Below, in pieces: positions 1 to 6,670 of a DNA stretch of 7,377 bases. The stretch's first letter is position 1; each line of letters begins with the position of its first letter. Made by a program: the position numbers and the translations under genes. The stretch is from Dehalococcoidia bacterium UBA5629 (GTDB lineage Bacteria > Chloroflexota > Dehalococcoidia > GIF9 > UBA5629): NCBI GenBank assembly GCA_002421445.1, contig DIKB01000143.1, forward strand, positions 1 to 7,377. Direction: 5' to 3'. The notes below the pieces were generated by a model. The model had not been told where the DNA came from, did no database searches, and worked only from the letters and a program-made list of their open reading frames with translations.

Positions 1-49
1 AGTTAATATTAAAAATTTATGAAGAAATTATGAGGAAAAGCAACATATT

Positions 50-2263
50 CTAAGGCGTGTTCTTCAAGAAGGTCTCCAGATCTGTGGTGCTGTTGAATGC
101 CCCAACCTTCATTGCTTTGATGATGCCATTGCTATCTATGTAAAAAGACATGGGTATACTTATTTGCGCTAATGGTTTTGAACCGTAGCGGATGAGAGTC
201 GCTGCCTGCGGGTCGAGCAGAACGTAGCTGAATGTAAGACCTTTTTCAGTCAGTTTTGATTGTATAGTTACCTTGGCTTCCTGGTTATTGACTGCCAGAA
301 CGACGAGATCATTGGTGTTCTGGTGCGCCTGCCAGACGGATTGTATGTGGGGCATTTCTGCCATACAAGGAACGCACCATGTCGCCCAGAAATTCACAAA
401 GACTTTCTTGCCGCGGAAGCTGCTGAGGCTAATGCTATTCTCGTTAACATCGGTCAAAGTAAAATCGGGAGAAAGGTTACCTATTTGGTAACCAGATACA
501 AGATTGGTAGCCGCTATTTTCTCCGTCGCGTGGTTGCTTCCGTCCGTAGCGATGATTCTGAATGAGTACGAGGTGCCCGCCTGAACGTTACTGATAGTGA
601 TTGAATGGGTTTTCGATAGAGTTGCGTCATAAGCGGACAACGAATAGGAAGTGCCTGTTCCGTATTCCACTTTGCCGGTGGTCCGCTCATCGGTATTCCA
701 ACTGACGGTGAAACTGGTTGTCGATGGAGCTGTGATGCTGACGGAAGAGATCACCGGTGGAGTATTATCCATTGTCGTCAATTCTTTATCAGGGTACGTA
801 GTCTCGCCGCCGCTCGCGTCCTTCGATTTGATTTGCAAATGATAGGTGGTGCCGGGTTCAAGGTTACTCAGTGTGACCTGATGATCTGTGGACAGGCTGG
901 AGACGAATGGTGTCGTTGATCCATATGATGTTGTCTCTCCATAGGCTACCTGGGTTGTCGCCGGTTTATCGGTGGTCCAGCGTATGGTTCCCTCTTTTTC
1001 GGTGATGCCGAATGTGCTGACATCGGAGATCACGAGTGTTCCCGCGTTGCCCTGAGTCAGCGTTGTAACCTCCACATCTTTGGAGATAGCTTCGTTTGGA
1101 TCGGGTACGGCCTTATCTTTCGAATTCACAGTGACCTTATACTTCGTCCCCGGTTTCAGGCCTCTAACGGTGACGGTGTGGTTTCTGACCAGACTCTTAT
1201 TTGCCAGGGTTGATGTGCACGTTCCTGCAGGGTCACAGATCATTACCTGGCTCGTTGATGGCTCATCGGTGTCCCAGGTAACGATTATGCTGTTGTTGGT
1301 GACCCCTTGAATTGTGATGTCGGTTATCACCGGCGGTGTTATGTCATTAGACGGCGTTGTTGTCTTGCCACCGCCGCCGCCTGTTATTGTGGAAACGGCA
1401 ACAATGGCGAGGGCGACCAGCCCGGTGGCAACAAGCATGAGGGCTATGCCTAGGCCGACTGGGAACCTCTTTGGTCCTTCACTGATCGGGCGTTCTTTTT
1501 TTTCGCCTTTGTCCTTGCCCTTCCCTTTGCCCATCTTTCTCAGGTCAGCAAGCATCGGGCTTTGTTCGAATGGAGGCGCTACCGGTGGCCCCATCATATT
1601 ATTTTGCATCGGCTGTCCGTACTGGTTGTAGTCTGTCTGCTGCGATGCTGATATGGACGGAGCAGGCATATCCTGCCTGCGCACAAATGTTTCTGCTGTC
1701 ATGCGCATGGCTTCTTGCGGGCGCCTTCCGAATCCGGCGTCTGCTCCGCAAAACGGGCAGATACTGGAATCGGTTGAGATATTTTCCCCGCAACGAGGGC
1801 ATCGCTTATGTTGCTGTTCACCGCGCATGGCTCGTTGCGGCTGATGTCCGATTGGTTGTTGATATCCTCCGCCGTGGGTGACGGCCGGAGTCCTGGCTGT
1901 CGGTTGTTGCATATACGGATCAGATAGCTCTCTTGGTTGAAAGGGTCCCATAGAGCCACAGCGGGAGCATTGTTGTGCCCCAGGATCGATTACGTCATGA
2001 CACTGCGGGCATGCGTATGTTACTTTGGGTGCATGTCCAGAATCATCGCGATAGCGAGTTTCGGCAGATGACGTATATAGGGTTGGCGGTCTAAATGAGG
2101 GATCAACCCATCCGCATTCTCGGCAAATTCTGGATCCTGCATCCATTGCAACCTGACACTTCAAACATATGCGAGTATTACAATGCTCGCATCGTGTTGT
2201 TTTAGGCTGAATGGGTTTGCGACATTTGGGACAGATCCATAATTTTGAACTACTGTCGCCCAT
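50..2263 (-). CDS. Membrane protein: four zinc ribbons, one TM helix, three FN3 domains, C-terminal TlpA/ResA-like thioredoxin domain
   Basis: 737 residues. Four Cys4 ribbons are visible: C11/C14-C25/C28, C33/C36-C47/C50, C85/C88-C99/C102 and C155/C158-C169/C172. Gln/Pro/Met-rich, probably disordered linkers follow (about 113-150 and 181-240), then a Lys/Gly-rich stretch (242-258), a hydrophobic helix (267-292) and a Gly5 linker. Three FN3-like domains span about 309-402, 408-497 and 501-588. The C-terminus (593-737) is a TlpA/ResA-type thioredoxin fold with VNFWATWCVPC (C630, C633) and a cis-Pro candidate at P704. The basic run before the helix implies ribbons inside and FN3 plus thioredoxin outside. 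Family knowledge: such domains reduce or exchange disulfides in exported proteins or in cytochrome c maturation; the substrate here is unknown. The start has only a weak Shine-Dalgarno (GGTAGGAAG lies 19 nt away), but no other in-frame start keeps the first ribbon intact. It begins 37 bp after the 122-residue zinc-ribbon gene, so co-transcription is likely. I do not recognise this whole architecture under any gene name. Confidence 0.92.
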   Translation of the reverse strand: MGDSSSKLWICPKCRKPIQPKTTRCEHCNTRICLKCQVAMDAGSRICRECGWVDPSFRPPTLYTSSAETRYRDDSGHAPKVTYACPQCHDVIDPGAQQCSRCGSMGPFQPRELSDPYMQQPTARTPAVTHGGGYQQPIGHQPQRAMRGEQQHKRCPRCGENISTDSSICPFCGADAGFGRRPQEAMRMTAETFVRRQDMPAPSISASQQTDYNQYGQPMQNNMMGPPVAPPFEQSPMLADLRKMGKGKGKDKGEKKERPISEGPKRFPVGLGIALMLVATGLVALAIVAVSTITGGGGGKTTTPSNDITPPVITDITIQGVTNNSIIVTWDTDEPSTSQVMICDPAGTCTSTLANKSLVRNHTVTVRGLKPGTKYKVTVNSKDKAVPDPNEAISKDVEVTTLTQGNAGTLVISDVSTFGITEKEGTIRWTTDKPATTQVAYGETTSYGSTTPFVSSLSTDHQVTLSNLEPGTTYHLQIKSKDASGGETTYPDKELTTMDNTPPVISSVSITAPSTTSFTVSWNTDERTTGKVEYGTGTSYSLSAYDATLSKTHSITISNVQAGTSYSFRIIATDGSNHATEKIAATNLVSGYQIGNLSPDFTLTDVNENSISLSSFRGKKVFVNFWATWCVPCMAEMPHIQSVWQAHQNTNDLVVLAVNNQEAKVTIQSKLTEKGLTFSYVLLDPQAATLIRYGSKPLAQISIPMSFYIDSNGIIKAMKVGAFNSTTDLETFLKNTP

Positions 2264-2300
2264 TCCATAAGTTTCGTTATATCTTCCTACCGGAATAGTT

Positions 2301-2669
2301 TCACCTCTTGCCCCCGTGGCCGTTATTGGGTCTACGGGCTGTTTGCGTATGATCGCGGAGCTGTTTCAGCCCGATGTGGCCGCATCTGGGGCATTTAATG
2401 TCTTCATCGGCAACATTTGATCCACACTGGGGGCATTTGAATGTTAGCTTTTTTGTAAAAATCCCTCCGGAGACTCCGTTTCCTGTGCCCGTCTTTTCCG
2501 CAAGTGACCAGGATGCGTCTCTCCATCCGCATTCAGGGCAGACATTCAATTGAGGCGGCACGGCCTTATAGCATTTCGGGCAGATCTTCGTAGCGCATCT
2601 CCTGCAGACACTATCTCCCGGCGCATTCGGCATACGGCATTTAGGGCATATCACCGCTTTTAATTGCAT
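2301..2669 (-). CDS. Small soluble zinc-ribbon protein with three Cys4 ribbons
   Basis: 122 residues, no signal peptide or membrane segment. Three Cys4 sites are visible: C8/C11-C22/C25, C30/C33-C44/C47 and, after a Gly/Thr-rich linker, C79/C82-C93/C96. The tail is basic. It matches the N-terminus of the downstream 737-residue protein: the first eight cysteines sit exactly three residues earlier and the last four exactly six earlier, and the pieces ICPKCR, ECGW and CPQC are shared. The two are clearly paralogous modules. The start is supported by AGGAG at 2674-2678, four nt from the ATG. It lies between another zinc-ribbon gene (102 bp upstream) and the membrane protein (37 bp downstream). 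Ribbons of this type bind structural zinc and can mediate protein or nucleic-acid contacts; the actual role cannot be read from the sequence. Confidence 0.88.
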   Translation of the reverse strand: MQLKAVICPKCRMPNAPGDSVCRRCATKICPKCYKAVPPQLNVCPECGWRDASWSLAEKTGTGNGVSGGIFTKKLTFKCPQCGSNVADEDIKCPRCGHIGLKQLRDHTQTARRPNNGHGGKR

Positions 2670-2673
2670 TCTA

Positions 2674-2678
2674 CTCCT
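2674..2678 (-). promoter_or_regulatory. Ribosome binding site of the 122-residue zinc-ribbon gene
   Basis: Minus-strand AGGAG lies four nt before the ATG at 2669. It supports that start and independent translation of this gene. The rest of the 102-bp gap (2670-2771) shows only a weak imperfect hairpin followed by six T, not convincing as a terminator. Confidence 0.6.
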
Positions 2679-2771
2679 GTTCCATACGTGATCGCATAAA
2701 AAATCATCACAGTTGTTGATAATGATATGCGGAATATCCCGGTTGCCCGAGTTGAAGGAGTGATTAGACTG

Positions 2772-3143
2772 TTATCTTTCATTATTATGAACATTTATAT
2801 GTCCGCATCGCAAGCAGCGGCTGGTTACCGGATCAACGGAGGATCCGCACATGAGGCATGGCGTGCCAAGCTGTTTCCCGCAGCTTGTGCAAAACCGTTG
2901 CCCTATGGTTCCTTTGGTGCCGCAGTTGGCGCAACTGATTTCTGCCTGTATTCCTTCCACTTTGTGTTGCATTTTGCCGAATCGTCCTGATCCGACAAGC
3001 GTGGCGCAATTGGGGCAGAATCGCGAATCCGGCGGTACGAGATTGCCACAGGAGATGCAGAGGCTGCCCAACCGTGAGCCACACGTTGTGCAAAACCGGT
3101 GGGGCGCTTCATTTTTTGTTCCGCAGCTTGCGCAGTTGACCAT
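2772..3143 (-). CDS. Double-zinc-ribbon protein with an internal duplication (four Cys4 ribbons)
   Basis: 123 residues, soluble, with 16 cysteines all in CxxC pairs. Residues 4-46 (C4/C7, C18/C21, C29/C32, C43/C46) and 71-113 (C71/C74, C85/C88, C96/C99, C110/C113) are two copies of one double-zinc-ribbon (DZR-like) module at an offset of 67 residues, joined by a charged linker of about 24 residues. Both copies carry the pattern CGTK...RFCT.CG..LG..C..CG. The arrangement predicts four structural zinc ions. I see no enzyme motif. The ATG has no good Shine-Dalgarno (only GGTG about 15 nt upstream). It is the first of the three zinc-ribbon genes, 147 bp after serS and behind a possible promoter, so this set may form its own transcription unit. 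Function unknown; an adaptor or scaffold role is inference from the fold. Confidence 0.87.
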   Translation of the reverse strand: MVNCASCGTKNEAPHRFCTTCGSRLGSLCISCGNLVPPDSRFCPNCATLVGSGRFGKMQHKVEGIQAEISCANCGTKGTIGQRFCTSCGKQLGTPCLMCGSSVDPVTSRCLRCGHINVHNNER

Positions 3144-3191
3144 ATTGTATATTACACCAGTGTTATTCTAGCATATTCGAGTGCACTTATA

Positions 3192-3217
3192 CGTTTGTAT
3201 TATATGATACACAAACG
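3192..3217. promoter_or_regulatory. Inverted repeat with an internal TATAAT, upstream of the zinc-ribbon genes
   Basis: CGTTTGT at 3192-3198 and its reverse complement at 3211-3217 flank 12 bp that include a minus-strand TATAAT (3199-3204). At 17-bp spacing the -35 position reads TTCTGC, a partial match. A second possible -10, TAGAAT, lies at 3165-3170. The arrangement suits an operator over a promoter for the three-gene zinc-ribbon set, but the arms are short. It lacks a T run, so it is a poor terminator for serS. Confidence 0.35.
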
Positions 3218-3290
3218 GACTGCAGAATGGAAGAAATACTATCTGTCATAGTGATGCAAGCAGGGAAAATAAAGGTGTTGCAGAGGGCGG

Positions 3291-4556
3291 TTATGGTGTG
3301 GTGATCTTATCGGTATGCATATATGGTTTGAGAACATCGGGTACTTCAATGCTTCCATCTTCCTGTTGATAATTCTCCATCAGTGCGATGACCACACGGG
3401 GCAACGCTAATCCTGAGCCGTTGAGCGTGTGAACATATTGTGGTTTCGATTTGCTATCGGGGCGGTATCTGATATTTGCCCGACGCGCCTGGAAATCCCA
3501 GCAGTTGCTGCATGAGCTTACCTCAAGCCATTCTCCACAGCCCGGCGCCCATATTTCGATGTCATACGATTTCACTGAGGCGAAGCCGATATCGCCGGTG
3601 CAGAGCTGTATGATGCGATAGGGCAGTTCGAGCTTGCGACAGACATCTTCGGCTGCTGCCAACAACGATTCCAATTCCTGCATCGATGTCTCTGGTGTGG
3701 TGAACTTATATAATTCCACTTTATCAAATTGATGTCCGCGCTTGATGCCCCGCGTATCTTTGCCCGCCGCCATCTTCTCGCGGCGGAAGCAGGCGGTGTG
3801 AGCAACGTAATGAATGGGCAATTGTTCTGCGGATAAGATCTCGTCACGGTGCATATTGGTCAGCGGCACTTCGGCCGTGGGCACAAACCAGTAATCCTCT
3901 TCAGCATCGTGGTAGAGGTTATCTGCGAACTTGGGTAAATTGCTCGATCCAACGAGACATTCGCGCTTCACCATGAATGGGGGGTAAATCTCGGTGTAAC
4001 CGTGTTCTCTACTGTGGAGATCAAGCATAAACATGATCAATGCTCTCTGAAGGAGAGCTCCCATGCCTTTTAGTACATAAAAACGCGTGCCCGATAGCTT
4101 AACGCCGCGCTCAAAATCAATGATATTGAGCCGCTCACCGAGATCCCAGTGCGGTAATGGTTTGAACGGGAACTGTTTTTTCTCTCCCCATGTGCGTATG
4201 ATCGGATTATCGCCGGCGTCTTTGCCTACCGGCACATCGGGATGAGGTATATTCGGGATACTTAGCAGAAGCTCTTTAAGCGAGGTATCAACGCTGTTTA
4301 TCTCCGCTTCAAGCGCCGATATCTGATCGCCGATTTTGCGCATATCCGCCATGAGTCCAGGCGGCTTCTCTTTCATTTTCCCGATCTCTTTGCTTACCTC
4401 GTTACGCCTTGCCCGAAGCGATTCCATGTCATGAATCAGCTCACGGTGTTTTTCATCGAGCTTCAGTATCTCATCAAGGGAGATCGTCTCGCCCCGATTC
4501 TTAAAGGCCTGTCGTATCAGGTCGGGATTATCACGAATGAGTTTGATATCCAGCAT
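3291..4556 (-). CDS. serS: Seryl-tRNA synthetase
   Basis: Charges tRNA-Ser (and tRNA-Sec where present) with serine in the cytoplasm, via seryl-adenylate. 421 residues, a normal bacterial length. The N-terminal ~100 residues are the helical hairpin that contacts the long variable arm of the tRNA. The class II core follows: motif 1 around 165-193, the TAEVPLTN serine/ATP-site segment (227-234), motif 2 with ACFRRE (255-260) followed by KDTRG and HQFDKVE, and motif 3 with NGSGLALPR (379-387). SSCSNCWDFQARRANIRYR (348-366) is a further SerRS signature. The start at 4556 is supported by AAGGT eight nt upstream. It follows lysS by 20 bp and probably shares the greA-lysS transcript. I see no clear intrinsic terminator after the stop codon. 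Confidence 0.98.
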   Translation of the reverse strand: MLDIKLIRDNPDLIRQAFKNRGETISLDEILKLDEKHRELIHDMESLRARRNEVSKEIGKMKEKPPGLMADMRKIGDQISALEAEINSVDTSLKELLLSIPNIPHPDVPVGKDAGDNPIIRTWGEKKQFPFKPLPHWDLGERLNIIDFERGVKLSGTRFYVLKGMGALLQRALIMFMLDLHSREHGYTEIYPPFMVKRECLVGSSNLPKFADNLYHDAEEDYWFVPTAEVPLTNMHRDEILSAEQLPIHYVAHTACFRREKMAAGKDTRGIKRGHQFDKVELYKFTTPETSMQELESLLAAAEDVCRKLELPYRIIQLCTGDIGFASVKSYDIEIWAPGCGEWLEVSSCSNCWDFQARRANIRYRPDSKSKPQYVHTLNGSGLALPRVVIALMENYQQEDGSIEVPDVLKPYMHTDKITTP

Positions 4557-4576
4557 TGTGTTATACCTTGTTGTTA

Positions 4577-6052
4577 TTATTCCTTTGTCTTGAGCTGAGG
4601 GAACAGAATAACTTCTCTGATCGATTGTTTATCCGTAAGAATCATGATCAGACGATCAATACCCACACCAAGACCGCCCGTTGGAGGCATACCATACTCT
4701 AACGCAAGGACGAAGTCGTCGTCAATAACTTCCTCTTCTCCATCTGCGGATTTGCCGTGTTCGTGAGCTTGATCTTTGAACCGCTCTTCCTGTTCCAGGG
4801 GGTTATTCAGTTCGGTAAACGAATTTGCCACCTCGATACCGCCGATGAATGCCTCGAAACGTTCGACCAGATGGTCGTCGTCTCGCTTTCTCTTCGCCAG
4901 GGGCGACATTTCGATAGGGTAATCATAGAGGAAGGTTGGCTGGATCAGATGCGGCTCAACACAGGTGGAGACAAGCTCATCGATAAGTCTGCCTCTGTCT
5001 TTGGTCATGTCCACATCCATCTTCATGTCTCTCATTTTTTTTTGGAGAGAATCGATATCAGGGTAGTCATCGAAATCAATGCCGCTGCCTTCCCGTATTG
5101 CATCACGAAGAGTCATCCGTTTCCATGGCGGAGCAAGGTTTATTGTCTGGTCACCGCAGGGAACCGTCGTTGTGCCGATAACCTGTTGCGCGACGGTAGA
5201 GAACATATCTTCTGTAAGACGCATCATATCAAGATAATCGGCATAGGCCTGATAGCATTCCATCATGGTGAATTCAGGATTATGTTTTGTGGAGATGCCT
5301 TCATTGCGGAATACTCGACCGATCTCAAATACGCGATCCATACCGCCGACGATAAGCCGTTTTAAATACAGCTCAAGGGCGATGCGAAGGTACAAATCAC
5401 GGTCGAGAGCGTGGTGATGCGTCATAAACGGCCGCGCCATAGCCCCTCCGGCTACCGACTGGAGGACAGGTGTTTCCACTTCAATGAAGCTGCGATGATG
5501 AAGAAACTGTCTTACTGCCGCGATTATACTGCTGCGCCGTACAAACAGGGACATGACATCTTCATTCGAGATGAGATCGAGATAGCGCTGGCGGTATCTC
5601 GCTTCAATATCAACCAGCCCGTGCCACTTTTCAGGCAACGGGTGAAGTGCCTTGGAGAGCATGCTGAAATTAACCACCTGCAGCGTGATTTCACCCGTTT
5701 TGGTGCGAAATAACGTGCCGCTCGCTCCAATAATATCGCCGATATCGACTTCTTTGAGGATGGTGTATTTTTCTTCGCCAAGGACGGCACGATTGAAGAA
5801 GAGCTGTATCTTTCCTGAGCCATCCTGTATGGTGATAAAGGAGATCTTTCCCATCGAGCGGATAGCTATTATCCTGCCGGCGAGATTAAGCTCAGTCGGT
5901 GTTTGGCTTGCTTCTTGCTGCTCAAAAAGCGCCAGTGCCTGTTTTGCCGTGTGACTTCTCTGATAGCAATGGGGATATGGATTTATACCGAGAGAGCGGA
6001 GCTTATCAAGCTTCTCCAGTCGCTGCCCTACGATGCGTTCTAATCGTCCCAT
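4577..6052 (-). CDS. lysS: Lysyl-tRNA synthetase, class II
   Basis: Attaches lysine to tRNA-Lys in the cytoplasm. 491 residues, typical for bacterial class IIb LysRS. The N-terminal OB-fold that reads the anticodon lies at about 56-140. The catalytic core has motif 1 ending in FIEVETP (189-195), the GGAMARPF segment (202-209), motif 2 with FEIGRVFRNEGIST (242-255) and NPEFTMMECYQAYADY (258-273), and motif 3 with GMPPTGGLGVGIDRL (454-468). An acidic insertion (about 430-446) sits where other LysRS proteins also vary. All key class II residues appear intact. It starts 9 bp after the greA stop with only a weak Shine-Dalgarno, which suggests translational coupling, and is followed 20 bp later by serS. 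Confidence 0.98.
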   Translation of the reverse strand: MGRLERIVGQRLEKLDKLRSLGINPYPHCYQRSHTAKQALALFEQQEASQTPTELNLAGRIIAIRSMGKISFITIQDGSGKIQLFFNRAVLGEEKYTILKEVDIGDIIGASGTLFRTKTGEITLQVVNFSMLSKALHPLPEKWHGLVDIEARYRQRYLDLISNEDVMSLFVRRSSIIAAVRQFLHHRSFIEVETPVLQSVAGGAMARPFMTHHHALDRDLYLRIALELYLKRLIVGGMDRVFEIGRVFRNEGISTKHNPEFTMMECYQAYADYLDMMRLTEDMFSTVAQQVIGTTTVPCGDQTINLAPPWKRMTLRDAIREGSGIDFDDYPDIDSLQKKMRDMKMDVDMTKDRGRLIDELVSTCVEPHLIQPTFLYDYPIEMSPLAKRKRDDDHLVERFEAFIGGIEVANSFTELNNPLEQEERFKDQAHEHGKSADGEEEVIDDDFVLALEYGMPPTGGLGVGIDRLIMILTDKQSIREVILFPQLKTKE

Positions 6053-6061
6053 CTCTGTTCA

Positions 6062-6529
6062 CTAGCTGACTTGAATAATGCGTAATTCCAGCAATCCGGC
6101 CGGTATTTTTACTTTAACAATATCCCCTGTTTTCTTTCCGAGCAGGGCTTTGCCCACAGGCGATTCATTTGATATCTTGCCCTCTGTAGGATTCGATTCT
6201 GTACTGCCAACGAGGACGAATTGCTCTATCTTTCCATCCTGGTTTTCGATGAGAATGGTATCACCCAGCTCTACGATACCTGGGGATATAGCTGCCTCGA
6301 TGATTGTGGCGTTTTTAATCGTATTCTCAAAAGCGAGTATCTTTCCTTCGATAAAGGATTGTTCGTTCTTTGCGTCCTCATATTCGGCATTGTTCTCTGT
6401 ACCGCCCATCTCTCTGGCACGCTTGATTTTATCTGCGACCTCGGGGCGACGTACTGTGCGTAGCTGCTCCAGTTCGCGTTCAATTTTTGCTAAGCCATTT
6501 GGGGTAAGCAGCATTTTCTTTTGTCCCAT
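6062..6529 (-). CDS. greA: Transcription elongation factor GreA, with altered acidic tip
   Basis: Gre factors enter the secondary channel of RNA polymerase and stimulate cleavage of backtracked RNA. 155 residues, the usual length: an N-terminal coiled-coil hairpin (about 1-77) and a C-terminal FKBP-like domain (about 82-155). VRRPE, NAEY and EGKI are clear family marks. The tip loop differs from the standard: where E. coli GreA has GDLKENAEY (D41 and E44 help hold the catalytic Mg), this protein has GGTENNAEY, putting G43 and N46 at those positions and leaving one acid, E45, between them. Cleavage activity may therefore be weakened or arranged differently. The start has an excellent Shine-Dalgarno. 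It is the first gene of a tight cluster with lysS and serS, behind a leader with a hairpin and several TATAAT elements. Confidence 0.97.
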   Translation of the reverse strand: MGQKKMLLTPNGLAKIERELEQLRTVRRPEVADKIKRAREMGGTENNAEYEDAKNEQSFIEGKILAFENTIKNATIIEAAISPGIVELGDTILIENQDGKIEQFVLVGSTESNPTEGKISNESPVGKALLGKKTGDIVKVKIPAGLLELRIIQVS

Positions 6530-6530
6530 G

Positions 6531-6539
6531 GATCACCTC
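6531..6539 (-). promoter_or_regulatory. Strong ribosome binding site of greA
   Basis: On the minus strand GAGGTGATC is complementary to the usual 3' end of bacterial 16S rRNA over nine bases. The core AGGTG is about six nt from the ATG at 6529. It fixes the greA start and is the best Shine-Dalgarno in the window; the other starts have weaker sites or none. Confidence 0.85.
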
Positions 6540-6560
6540 ATACGTCGAAAAATCTAAAGC

Positions 6561-6566
6561 ATTATA
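6561..6566 (-). promoter_or_regulatory. Possible -10 box for the greA-lysS-serS cluster
   Basis: A perfect TATAAT on the minus strand lies 31 bp before the greA start codon. With a 17-bp spacer the -35 position reads TAAACT, a poor match, and falls inside the hairpin at 6577-6603. A transcript from here would start near 6554 and would not include the hairpin. Confidence 0.4.
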
Positions 6567-6576
6567 ATAATAAAGA

Positions 6577-6603
6577 AACTGAGAGTTTAACAAACTCCCA
6601 GTT
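6577..6603. terminator. Hairpin between the DUF2007-like gene and greA; terminator or attenuator
   Basis: Two 12-base arms, 6577-6588 and 6592-6603, surround a 3-nt loop. Read as minus-strand RNA, all twelve pairs form with a single G-U; read as plus-strand RNA the same position is an A-C mismatch. On the minus strand the stem is followed by a U-rich run with interruptions (TTTCTTTATTATTATA). On the plus strand it is followed by GTCTTTTT. It probably ends transcripts of the DUF2007-like gene. Because TATAAT elements also lie upstream of it, it could instead act in the leader of greA. Confidence 0.5.
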
Positions 6604-6615
6604 GTCTTTTTGCTT

Positions 6616-6645
6616 ATTATACTACTAATTATATCATAAATTATA
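6616..6645 (-). promoter_or_regulatory. Three TATAAT hexamers on an exact 12-bp pitch
   Basis: Perfect minus-strand TATAAT occurs at 6640-6645, 6628-6633 and 6616-6621, each exactly 12 bp from the next. The stretch lies just after the DUF2007-like gene and upstream of the greA leader hairpin. Only weak -35 candidates are visible: TTAGAA at 6662-6667 lies 16 bp before the first box. Any of the three could be a greA promoter; the region is AT-rich, so chance matches are more likely than usual. Confidence 0.4.
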
Positions 6646-6670
6646 GGGTTTTTGCGCGATCTTCTAACAT

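Noticed and set aside
1314..1881. Two plus-strand frames of about 105 codons opposite the linker region of the large membrane protein
   Set aside because: They mirror the low-complexity Gly/Pro/Gln/Lys coding sequence and have no motif or supporting ribosome site.
3241..3290. Possible terminator after serS
   Set aside because: Only a five-base stem (TGCAA/TTGCA) with a long loop and no T run can be drawn.
4757..5365. 202-codon open frame on the plus strand
   Set aside because: It lies wholly antisense to lysS, whose class II motifs are intact, and shows no recognisable domain.
6078..6557. 159-codon open frame on the plus strand
   Set aside because: Antisense to the clear greA gene; the Ser/Phe-rich translation is typical of a shadow frame.
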